The notes below the pieces were generated by a model that was not told where the DNA came from, made no database searches, and saw only the letters and a list, made by a program, of their open reading frames with translations. The translations under genes were made by a program, and so were the position numbers. Shown here one piece after another: positions 4,038 to 10,004 of a stretch of 10,004 nucleotides of DNA (the first letter of the stretch is position 1; each line of letters opens with the position of its first letter). Source of the DNA: an uncultured Bacillota bacterium (GTDB lineage: Bacteria > Bacillota > Clostridia > Oscillospirales > Oscillospiraceae); contig CALACZ010000224.1 in NCBI GenBank assembly GCA_937890735.1, forward strand, positions 1 to 10,004, in the 5' to 3' direction.

Positions 4038-6475
4038 GTGCCGTCCTCCCGCGCGATCACCGCGCCCGACCAGACGAAGCCGCTCGTAAGGACCTCCTGA
4101 AAATACTCCTGGCGGTAGTCGGTGTCGGTAATTGCGGCGGGCAGCGGCAGCAGATAATACGTCTGCTCGCGCGCGGCCGCCGCGATGCGGCGCTCGGATG
4201 TGAGCGTATACGTTTTGCCGCCGGCGTACGTCAGCTCGATCGTCAGGTCCTCGCCGGGGTCGTGCCCGAAGGCGATGGCGTAGCCGTCGCCCACCGCCAC
4301 GCAGTCGGTGCGCAGAGTATAGGCGTTCGCGCCGCTGAAGGCGTACACGTCCTGCCCGTTTTCGCGGTAGACCTCGTAATACACCAGCGTACCGGACTCA
4401 AATTCCGCCCGCCAGTCGCCGTAGTGATTGAGGGCGGCAAGGCGCGGATAGGAATAGTCCGCCAGACCCTGCGCCATGAGGTTATAGGGATAGCTCGCGC
4501 CGCCGGTCTGGGCGGTGAAAGCGTCGGATAAGTGCTCCGCCGCGAAGTCCTGCCCGCTCAGCTCGCTGTAGGTCGCGTACTGCGTGCCCGCAAGCTCCGT
4601 GGAGCGGTCGTTGTCGCGCGTGAGATAGTAGACGTTTTGAAGCGTCCCCTCACAGCCCGCCGCCGTGGAATAGCCGCGCGCGCCGTTCAGAAGCGTCAGG
4701 TCGCAGACGCTGTAGCCGTTCACCGCCGACGAAAGCGTTCCCGGCATGAGTCCGCCCGCCGCAACCGTCGCGGTCTGATAGCCCGCGGCGTAGAAATTTT
4801 TCAGCGCCACGCGCGCGCCCGTCCCGCCGCCGACAAGACCGCCGGTGGTAGGCGCGGTGATGTAGCAGTCGGCATAGACCGTATCGAGCAATGCCTGCCC
4901 GTCCACCGTGCCGATGAGCCCGCCTGCGGTATCCTCTGCGCGGAGGACCGTTGCCGCCAGGGAGGTCTTGATGGTCGTTTTCGCGGTCGCGGTCGCGCCG
5001 ATGAGCCCGCCTGCGGTTTTGCCGGTGAGCCACGCAGAAACGTCCGCTGGGGCGTCCACGGTCGGGATGCCGTCGAGATCGCCGCGCCGCGCGCTCAAAT
5101 ACACGCGGCAGTTTTCGATTGTCAGCTCGCCGGTCGCCGCGCCCGCGAGCGCGCCGACCCGGCTGCCGCCGTCGATGCGCGCGCCGGTGAGCGTCACGTT
5201 GCGGATGGCGCTGCCGGAGAACGTGCCGAACAGCCCCGCCGGGTCGCTTCCGCAGTCGGCGATGTGCAGACCATGGATGGTCGTGTACAGCTCCGCATCC
5301 TCCACAGCATAGTAGCCGTCGTAGCTGAGAAGATTTGCGTTGTTGATGGGGGTGAATGCGCGGTCATTATAGACGGTGTACCAGTCGGTATCGTCGTCCG
5401 CGTCGTCGCGGAAGGAAATATCGCTCACCTGCACGGCGCGCGTGATCGCCGCCGTCACGCCGGACGCGCTGTCCAGATTTTGCAGATGCCGCGCGCTGCG
5501 GATGAGCGCCGTGTCCGCCGCCTGACCGGGCGTGTAGTAAAACAGCCCGTTCGTTTTGCGCGAGGCGCTCGCCTGGTCGATGAGCGGGTCGCTGCACGAA
5601 ACGGTGAGCTTCACGGTCAGCTCCGCGCCGTTCTCCAGCCGGTTTTCCGTCTGCGCGGCAAAGCGCGTGCTCTCGGACTTTAAGCTGTCGAGCACCCATT
5701 TGTAGCGGTAGGTCTGGCTGTTGACCGCCTCGATGTCGGAGGACTTCACGGTGCGGGTATAGGTCTTACTGCCGGTCGAGAGCGTGATGGTGAACGTCAG
5801 GGGGCTGCCGGGGTTATTGCAGTAAAAGTAAGCCGTCAGCTCCTCGCCGTTTTCGATGGTGATGTCGGGGCGGAGCGTGTCCGTATTCTCGGTGCGCACA
5901 CGGTCGCCGCCGTAGTAGCCGACGCGCGCGCCCTGCCGCCTGCGCGCGGAGAGCACGCGCAGCGCGTCCAGCTCCAGCCCGTCGTCCGGCAGCTCATCGG
6001 TGAGGCTGTAGAAAACGCCGTAGACGCTGCCGCTGGCGGGGTCAAATTCGATGCGCCAGCTGCCGCTCCAAAGCTCGGCGTCCACCGCCGATTCCGGCAA
6101 AATTGCCGCAGCCGCCGCCCCGGCGGTCGTTTTCTCCTGCGAACGGACATAGCAAAGCACGCCGTCCGACGCATCGTCCGCGTCGCACGGCGTATATCCC
6201 AGCTCCGCAACGCCATTTTCGCGATCGGCGCTGTACTGATAGCTCCCGGCGTAGCCCGCCGCGCGCAGCTCCGCCATACGGTTCTGCGCGGCGGTGTAGA
6301 TGAGTTTCGCCTTGCTGTCCAGCTCCTTCTGCCGCAGATTCCGGCGCACGGTCGTGAGCGACACGACCGCCACCGCAAACAGCAGTGCCAGCACGGCGAC
6401 CACGACCAGCACCTCGGTCAGCGTAAAGCCGCCGCGGGCGCTGGAATATGCACTTTTGCGTTGTAAGTGCTTCAT
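4034..6475 (-). CDS. giant modular pilin with GLUG-like repeats
   Basis: Prepilin-like protein of 813 residues, several times the usual pilin length. Leader of 16 residues ending ARGG, then FTLTEVLVVVAVLALLFAVAVV (Glu21 at mature position 5) and a long polar helix to about 75, as in pilins. Residues about 130-165 (WSGSWRIEFD...VYGVFYS) and 190-310 look like beta domains. Residues about 415-580 contain glycine-rich GLUG-like repeats (AGGLIG at 488-493 and 518-522, GGLVGG at 545-550, AGGLMPG near 573-579), suggesting a beta-solenoid. The C-terminal 685-813 is another beta-rich domain. It follows pilO by 13 bases and overlaps the next pilin gene. Likely a tip-located minor pilin with an adhesive head. 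The ligand is unknown. No clear Shine-Dalgarno precedes the ATG. Confidence 0.85.
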   Translation of the reverse strand: MKHLQRKSAYSSARGGFTLTEVLVVVAVLALLFAVAVVSLTTVRRNLRQKELDSKAKLIYTAAQNRMAELRAAGYAGSYQYSADRENGVAELGYTPCDADDASDGVLCYVRSQEKTTAGAAAAAILPESAVDAELWSGSWRIEFDPASGSVYGVFYSLTDELPDDGLELDALRVLSARRRQGARVGYYGGDRVRTENTDTLRPDITIENGEELTAYFYCNNPGSPLTFTITLSTGSKTYTRTVKSSDIEAVNSQTYRYKWVLDSLKSESTRFAAQTENRLENGAELTVKLTVSCSDPLIDQASASRKTNGLFYYTPGQAADTALIRSARHLQNLDSASGVTAAITRAVQVSDISFRDDADDDTDWYTVYNDRAFTPINNANLLSYDGYYAVEDAELYTTIHGLHIADCGSDPAGLFGTFSGSAIRNVTLTGARIDGGSRVGALAGAATGELTIENCRVYLSARRGDLDGIPTVDAPADVSAWLTGKTAGGLIGATATAKTTIKTSLAATVLRAEDTAGGLIGTVDGQALLDTVYADCYITAPTTGGLVGGGTGARVALKNFYAAGYQTATVAAGGLMPGTLSSAVNGYSVCDLTLLNGARGYSTAAGCEGTLQNVYYLTRDNDRSTELAGTQYATYSELSGQDFAAEHLSDAFTAQTGGASYPYNLMAQGLADYSYPRLAALNHYGDWRAEFESGTLVYYEVYRENGQDVYAFSGANAYTLRTDCVAVGDGYAIAFGHDPGEDLTIELTYAGGKTYTLTSERRIAAAAREQTYYLLPLPAAITDTDYRQEYFQEVLTSGFVWSGAVIAREDGT

Positions 6476-6488
6476 AAATCTCTGTTTT

Positions 6489-7031
6489 TTATCCGTTTTT
6501 CAGCTCATAGAAGGTCACGCTGCACGTCACCTGCACGCCCTTTTCGCTATCCTCCGGCAGGCTGACGGAGAGATCGGAGATCTGGTTCACGTTCAGGCTG
6601 TCATGCAGCGCCGTGAGGATCTCGCGCGCGGCAGCGTAATTTTTCGCGGAAAATTGCAGGCTCAGCGGGCGGCGGACGATATAGCCGCCGCTCAGCGTCT
6701 CCGCCGTGCCGAAATTGAGCGTATAATCGGTCGAAGCCGCGAGGATGGTGTTGAGCTCCACGAGCAGCTTTTCGGCGTTGTCATACGCCGGGAGCGGGAC
6801 GGCGTCGCCGCTTTCAAAGATCGCCTCCAGCTCCTGCTCCATCTGCCGCAGCTGCACGAGCCGGGCGGTGCTTTGCAGCATCGCGTCCTGCTCCGACGCG
6901 GCAAGCTGCGTGTAATGGTCGATGCTCTCGTTGATCGGCTTGAGCAGCAGCTTAAAATAGCCCACGCCGATCAGCAGCAGCGCCAGAATGACGAGCAGGA
7001 CCTTTTCGCGGGTCGTAAACGCACGATTCAT
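6489..7031 (-). CDS. pilO: type IV pilus inner-membrane alignment protein PilO-like
   Basis: Protein of 180 residues with the PilO/GspM layout: short cytoplasmic N-terminus (MNRAFTTREK), one membrane helix at about 11-29, a coiled-coil-like segment at about 32-75, and a periplasmic-side ferredoxin-like domain to the end. In the known machinery PilO pairs with PilN and links PilM to the rest of the pilus apparatus; in a Gram-positive cell the domain would lie in the outer wall zone. Start ATG overlaps the pilN stop (ATGA, 7028-7031), with a GGGGAGGG site about seven bases upstream. Sequence motifs are weak in this family, so the call rests on topology and the pilM-N-O order. Confidence 0.8.
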   Translation of the reverse strand: MNRAFTTREKVLLVILALLLIGVGYFKLLLKPINESIDHYTQLAASEQDAMLQSTARLVQLRQMEQELEAIFESGDAVPLPAYDNAEKLLVELNTILAASTDYTLNFGTAETLSGGYIVRRPLSLQFSAKNYAAAREILTALHDSLNVNQISDLSVSLPEDSEKGVQVTCSVTFYELKNG

Positions 7032-7627
7032 CCTTCACCCTCCCCGGCGCTTTGAAGCACAATGGTCACGGAAAATTCCAGCAGCCCGTCCTCGTCCGCC
7101 GTGGACGCGAGGTTCAGCGACGCACCGGCAACGATCGGCTGCCGCTGCACGCTCTCCAGCATCGCGGACACCTCCGCAAGGCTCATACCCGCCATGTTCA
7201 CAACGAGCGTGTTCTGCTGCGCAACCAGCGAGCGCACCTCGCCGCGCGCCATCAGTTCCTGCTCCACGAGCGCCAGCACGTCCATGCGATCCACGTCCAC
7301 AAAGCTGCCGTTTTCCTCGATCATCCAGCTTCGCGAATACGTTCTGTATTCCTGCTCCACTGCGTCGTAATTCTCCAGCGCGCTTTGCATCTCTGCATAC
7401 TGCGCGTGGACGCTCTGATACTGCTGCTCCGCCGCGCGCTGGCGCGCGAGCTGGTCGAGCACGGCGAATTTTGCCACCGCCAGCGACAGCGCCGCAATGA
7501 GCACGACGCCGAGCACAAGCGTCAGGGCGCTGCGCGTGCGCGGCGGGCGCTTGGCAAGGTTCACGCTGCGCTTTGTGGGGCAGCGCACCGCTTTTTGCGC
7601 GGCGGGCGCGTTTTTTGTCATACTCAT
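7028..7627 (-). CDS. pilN: type IV pilus assembly protein PilN-like
   Basis: Protein of 199 residues: basic cytoplasmic tail with SVNLAKRPPRTRS (21-33), the place where PilN proteins carry the INLLP-type motif that docks into PilM; one membrane helix at about 34-54; a coiled coil at about 57-95; and a ferredoxin-like domain at about 112-194. Start ATG 7627 is supported by GGAGG (7634-7638) six bases upstream; a second in-frame ATG at 7621 would shorten it by two residues. An in-frame extension to 7789 overlaps the pilM C-terminal region in another frame and is rejected. It overlaps the pilM stop (ATGA, 7624-7627) and the pilO start. With pilM disrupted, its docking partner may be missing. Confidence 0.85.
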   Translation of the reverse strand: MSMTKNAPAAQKAVRCPTKRSVNLAKRPPRTRSALTLVLGVVLIAALSLAVAKFAVLDQLARQRAAEQQYQSVHAQYAEMQSALENYDAVEQEYRTYSRSWMIEENGSFVDVDRMDVLALVEQELMARGEVRSLVAQQNTLVVNMAGMSLAEVSAMLESVQRQPIVAGASLNLASTADEDGLLEFSVTIVLQSAGEGEG

Positions 7628-8324
7628 GCCCGCTCCTCCCCGTTTTGCAGCGCACAGCCGACCGCTTTGGCAAACATCCACGCCGACTCCCGCACGCCGC
7701 CGGGCAGCTCGCGCATGGGCGCGATGGGCAGATTCACCATCTGCGCGATGGCGTCCACCAGCGGCTCGATCGCCGCGCCGCCGCCGCACAGGTACGCCTG
7801 CGCGATGGTATCGTCGCGGTGGTTGTAGTTATAAAAGTTCACGGCTTTTGTGACCTCCGCCGCCATGCGCCCGTAAAGCTCCGCCGCCGCCGGGTCGTGC
7901 ACGGCGTTTTCGTAGTCGCTGAGCAGATATTCCTGCGCCAGATGCTCGTCCACACCGCGCGCCTCCGCCAGCGCGCGCACCACGTCGCCGATGCCCAGCT
8001 CCGCCACGCGCTGCGCGGTAAATTCCCCGCGCCGCAGCACATACACGCGGATCGCGCCGTGCCCCAGGTCGATGATGCAGCAGGTGTCCGGCGCGTCGGC
8101 AGCGCGCCCGGCAGCACGACCGCCGCCGCGCCGCGCGGGATACCGTTTTTCTTTGCCGTCTGCTTGAGAAAGTCCGCCATGGCGTCCATGGCGCGAATTT
8201 CGCCGTTTTCCACCAGCCCGTCCGGCAGCGGCGCAGCGACGGCTTTTTTGACGCTTTTCCCGGCGTACCAGACGAGCTTCGCCTGATACTGCCCGATGTC
8301 CAGCGCGATCAGATTTCCAGCCAT
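7624..8324 (-). pseudogene. pilM: PilM-like actin-fold ATPase, frameshifted with internal deletion
   Basis: PilM is a cytoplasmic FtsA-like protein that binds the PilN tail. The first 79 codons (8324-8088; Shine-Dalgarno GGAGG at 8330-8334) give a good N-terminus with the phosphate-1 motif ALDIGQYQAKLV (7-18) and AAAVVLPGALPTRR (66-79). Homology then continues in another frame from about 8097 with DTCCIIDLGHGAIRVYV (phosphate 2) and CGGGAAIEPLVDAIAQ (adenosine motif) to the stop at 7624. The first frame runs on for about 80 unrelated residues and stops at 7839. Besides the frame change, roughly 100 residues expected between the two motifs (FtsA-like subdomain 1C) are missing, so a deletion rather than a one-base error is likely. 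No slippery heptamer is visible at the join. It may be a real lesion or an assembly collapse. Confidence 0.75.
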
Positions 8325-8336
8325 ACCGACCTCCGA

Positions 8337-9131
8337 TTAAAACAGGGATACATACGCCGCGATGACCGCATCGCCGACGAGCATCGTAAGGATGCCCGCC
8401 GAGCAGATGGACGGTCTCCACGGGAAAAGGTTCGTGTTTTCCTGCTGCGCGCGGCGCTTTTGCGTGGCAAGTCCGAACGCCACGCCGATGATGCACGCCA
8501 GCAGCAGGCACAGAAGATTTTTTGCCCCGCCGAGCCAGAGACCCGTCACGAACAGCAGCTTGAGATCACCGCCGCCCATGGCTTCGATCTTTCTCAGCTT
8601 TTCATACAGCAGCACAAACGCCAAAAGACCGCCGCCCACGGCAAAGCCGCCCAGCAGCGCGTCCGGCAGCGTCACGCGCCAGTCCTCAAAAAAGAACCAC
8701 ACGACGCGCAGCACGATCCCGGCTGCGATGAAGCGGTCGGGAATGATATACCCCTCCAAATCCGCGAACGCACCGGCGAGCAGGATGCACGCCAGCGCCA
8801 GCGCTCCGAGGGCTTGGAGCGATATATCGAATTTCAGCAGAATGAGCACGAACACCGCGCCCGTAATGACCTCCGCCCACACATGGCGCGCGGATAATTT
8901 TGCCCTGCACCAGCGGCAGCGCCCATGGTGCGCAAGGAAGCTGACGATGGGCACAAGGTCGCGCGCCGTGAGCACATGACCGCACACATCGCAGTGCGAC
9001 CGCCCGCGCAGCACGCTCTCGCCGTGGACGATGCGCCACGCCGTGCAGTTCAGAAAGCCCCCCATGCACGCGCCGAAGGCAAACGCGAGAACGCAGAAAT
9101 AGACCGTCAAGCCGGGGGAGAGATACAGCAT
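8337..9131 (-). CDS. pilD: type IV prepilin peptidase (A24 family)
   Basis: Bifunctional membrane aspartic protease and N-methylase that trims prepilin leaders and methylates the new N-terminus. The protein has 264 residues. The N-terminal methylase-type domain carries the zinc-binding pairs CDVC (47-50) and CRWC (72-75). Catalytic aspartates are Asp124 in ADLEGYIIPD (123-132) and Asp189 in the GxGD motif (GGGDLKLL, 186-193). Multiple membrane segments lie near 8-28, 88-104, 106-124, 135-148, 158-176 and 203-220. The late motif FPWRPSICSAG (236-246) departs from the common P-F-G-P form. Start supported by AAAGGAG (9139-9145) seven bases upstream. It lies 12 bases before pilM and 95 after pilA, with all four of its likely substrates in the same cluster. 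Confidence 0.95.
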   Translation of the reverse strand: MLYLSPGLTVYFCVLAFAFGACMGGFLNCTAWRIVHGESVLRGRSHCDVCGHVLTARDLVPIVSFLAHHGRCRWCRAKLSARHVWAEVITGAVFVLILLKFDISLQALGALALACILLAGAFADLEGYIIPDRFIAAGIVLRVVWFFFEDWRVTLPDALLGGFAVGGGLLAFVLLYEKLRKIEAMGGGDLKLLFVTGLWLGGAKNLLCLLLACIIGVAFGLATQKRRAQQENTNLFPWRPSICSAGILTMLVGDAVIAAYVSLF

Positions 9132-9163
9132 CCGCGCGCTCCTTTCACAGTGATCGGATCGCA

Positions 9164-9183
9164 GGGGCGCAACCCGCCGCCCC
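9164..9183 (-). other. GC-rich hairpin between pilA and pilD
   Basis: GGGGCG (9164-9169) pairs with CGCCCC (9178-9183) around an 8-base loop in the 95-base gap. A weaker 6-bp stem (TCAGGT/ACCTGA, 9194-9199 with 9215-9220) lies closer to the pilA stop. Neither is followed by a T-run. They could protect the pilA mRNA 3' end or lower transcription into pilD, as is often needed when one structural protein is made in excess. This is inference. Confidence 0.3.
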
Positions 9184-9226
9184 CGCGTTCCGTTCAGGTG
9201 TTTTGTTTGGGTTGACCTGAGTTTAA

Positions 9227-9670
9227 TTAGCCGCCAGTGACGACGTTGATGGCAATCGTATTCGTAGCGTAGGTATAGGTGTAGCTAATGTTGTTGCCCT
9301 TTGCCCATGTGCCAGCCGTACCGACCTTGACGCCGCCAACGCTAGCTGCGGTATCATTGGTTGCCTTGCAGGCATACGCGTCCGTAGGGGCTGCGTCAAC
9401 CTTCACGACATTGCCGTCTGCCTTCAGGAAGTAGGTTGCGGTTGCATCCGCTGCCTGCTCAACATCGAAGTTCTCGGTCAGGACGGCAGCCAGCGTGCTG
9501 GCATAGCCCGCGCGGATGTTCGCTTCGTCGGCGGCGATACGTGCCTTGTTCAGGGAAGCGTTGAAGGTGGGGATCGCGATGGCAACGAGGACGGCGATGA
9601 TCGCGACGACGATCAGCATCTCCATCAGGGTAAAGCCTTTTTCATTCTTTTTCAGCAGCTTGGAAATCAT
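9227..9670 (-). CDS. pilA: major type IV pilin (PilA-like)
   Basis: Prepilin of 147 residues, the size of a classic major pilin. Leader MISKLLKKNEKG (12 residues, Lys-rich), then FTLMEMLIVVAIIAVLVAIAIP with Glu17 at mature position 5 and the helix-kinking Pro34 at mature position 22. The globular part (about 60-147) is rich in Ala, Thr and Val, with a single Cys101 and so no intramolecular disulfide. Strong Shine-Dalgarno AAAGGAG (9679-9685) eight bases before the ATG. The gene is visibly less GC-rich than its neighbours and mixes in GCA, GTT and AAT codons, which fits either high expression or a separate origin. First gene of the cluster; no convincing promoter box is visible upstream. Confidence 0.93.
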   Translation of the reverse strand: MISKLLKKNEKGFTLMEMLIVVAIIAVLVAIAIPTFNASLNKARIAADEANIRAGYASTLAAVLTENFDVEQAADATATYFLKADGNVVKVDAAPTDAYACKATNDTAASVGGVKVGTAGTWAKGNNISYTYTYATNTIAINVVTGG

Positions 9671-9766
9671 GGTTCTTTCTCCTTTGTGTAAAAATATCTA
9701 TGCAGCCGCCCGTGGGTTGCACCAGGCGGGATACAACATGAGGGAAGAGGTTTGCAGTGCCTCGTG

Positions 9767-9793
9767 CCTCCCCCCCTTTGAGCGAGCCAAGGG
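9767..9793. repeat. degenerate hairpin, possible repeat relic (copy G)
   Basis: CCCTT (9774-9778) can pair with AAGGG (9789-9793) around a 10-base loop in a cytosine-rich stretch. It resembles the first hairpin of family 1 but lacks the second. Most of the 334 bases upstream of pilA (9671-10004) consist of this relic and copies E and F; no gene is seen there. Confidence 0.3.
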
Positions 9794-9829
9794 ACTTCTG
9801 CAAATCTGCCGGTGCAGCACGCACCCCTG

Positions 9830-9876
9830 CCTTCCCCTCGGGGAAGGTGGCGCGAAGCGCCGGATGAGGGCTGGGG
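9830..9876 (+). repeat. palindromic repeat, family 1 (copy E)
   Basis: CCTTCCCC-TC-GGGGAAGG (9830-9847), linker TG, hairpin GGCGC-GAA-GCGCC (9849-9861), then GGATGAGGG. Same layout as copy D. It faces copy F. Confidence 0.8.
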
Positions 9877-9926
9877 AGCACCGGCGATTTGCTTTGCAGT
9901 TATTCCAAAACGCAACTGCTCCCCGA

Positions 9927-9963
9927 CCCTCATCAGTCAGCCTTCGGCTGACAGCTTCCCCCA
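9927..9963 (-). repeat. palindromic repeat, family 1 (inverted copy F, first arm lost)
   Basis: Minus-strand reading: GGGGGAAGCT, hairpin GTCAGCC-GAA-GGCTGAC (9936-9952), then TGATGAGGG. The 5' arm of the first hairpin is missing. Together with copy E it forms a larger inverted pair (9863-9880 with 9917-9934, 16 of 18 positions matched). Confidence 0.75.
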
Positions 9964-10004
9964 GGATGCGAATCAATAGTTGAATTGCAAAATTAAAGCA
10001 GCGA

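Noticed and set aside
4532..5683. 383-codon plus-strand open frame opposite the giant pilin
   Set aside because: Arg/Ala/Val-rich product without motifs; the minus-strand frame has a clear pilin signal, correct operon overlaps and repeats.
8070..8120. Programmed ribosomal frameshift in pilM
   Set aside because: No slippery heptamer or clear downstream structure at the join, and about 100 residues are missing as well, which frameshifting cannot explain.
7573..8286. Plus-strand open frame opposite pilM and pilN
   Set aside because: Shadow of coding sequence; composition-driven product with no recognisable motif.
9671..9760. Sigma-A or sigma-54 promoter for pilA
   Set aside because: Only weak boxes (for example GATATT with no matching -35); no TGGCAC-N5-TTGC match. 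A promoter must exist but cannot be placed by eye.

Overview
The window looks like the chromosome of a GC-rich, endospore-forming Clostridia, most likely in the Oscillospirales (Oscillospiraceae/Ruminococcaceae). I base this on the sporulation pair spoIIGA-sigE, on the high GC of most genes, and on families of short palindromic intergenic repeats that I recall from that group. The species cannot be named from the sequence.

Layout. Positions 1-70 are an AT-rich stretch with a palindrome and a direct repeat. It abuts the 5' two-thirds of a tRNA-Leu(CAA) gene on the minus strand (131 to about 71) that has a good promoter but no visible T arm or acceptor 3' strand. Next on the minus strand is spoIIGA-sigE (1724 to 170), the early mother-cell sporulation operon, preceded by a promoter-like site with an unusually long spacer. 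nth (endonuclease III, 1931-2566) is divergent on the plus strand. Positions 2567-3239 hold no gene: the region is packed with palindromic repeats in a largely mirror-symmetric order (A-B-C-C'-B'-A', then D) and ends in a strong minus-strand terminator.

From 9670 down to 3240 the minus strand carries a type IV pilus-like cluster: major pilin (pilA), prepilin peptidase (pilD), pilM, pilN, pilO, an 813-residue modular pilin with GLUG-like repeats, and two small minor pilins. Most genes overlap by ATGA or are separated by fewer than 20 bases, so they probably form one operon. PilD would process all four prepilins. PilM/N/O would form the assembly platform. The three minor pilins would form a tip complex, with the large one possibly an adhesin. 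No extension ATPase (PilB), platform protein (PilC) or retraction ATPase (PilT) is present in the window. pilM appears broken: it carries a frame change together with the loss of roughly 100 residues, corresponding to the FtsA-like 1C region. Positions 9671-10004, upstream of pilA, hold three more repeat copies or relics and no gene.

The most interesting points are the interrupted tRNA gene at the left edge, the pilM lesion inside an otherwise intact pilus operon, the giant modular pilin, and the covarying palindromic repeats that flank the pilus locus on both sides.
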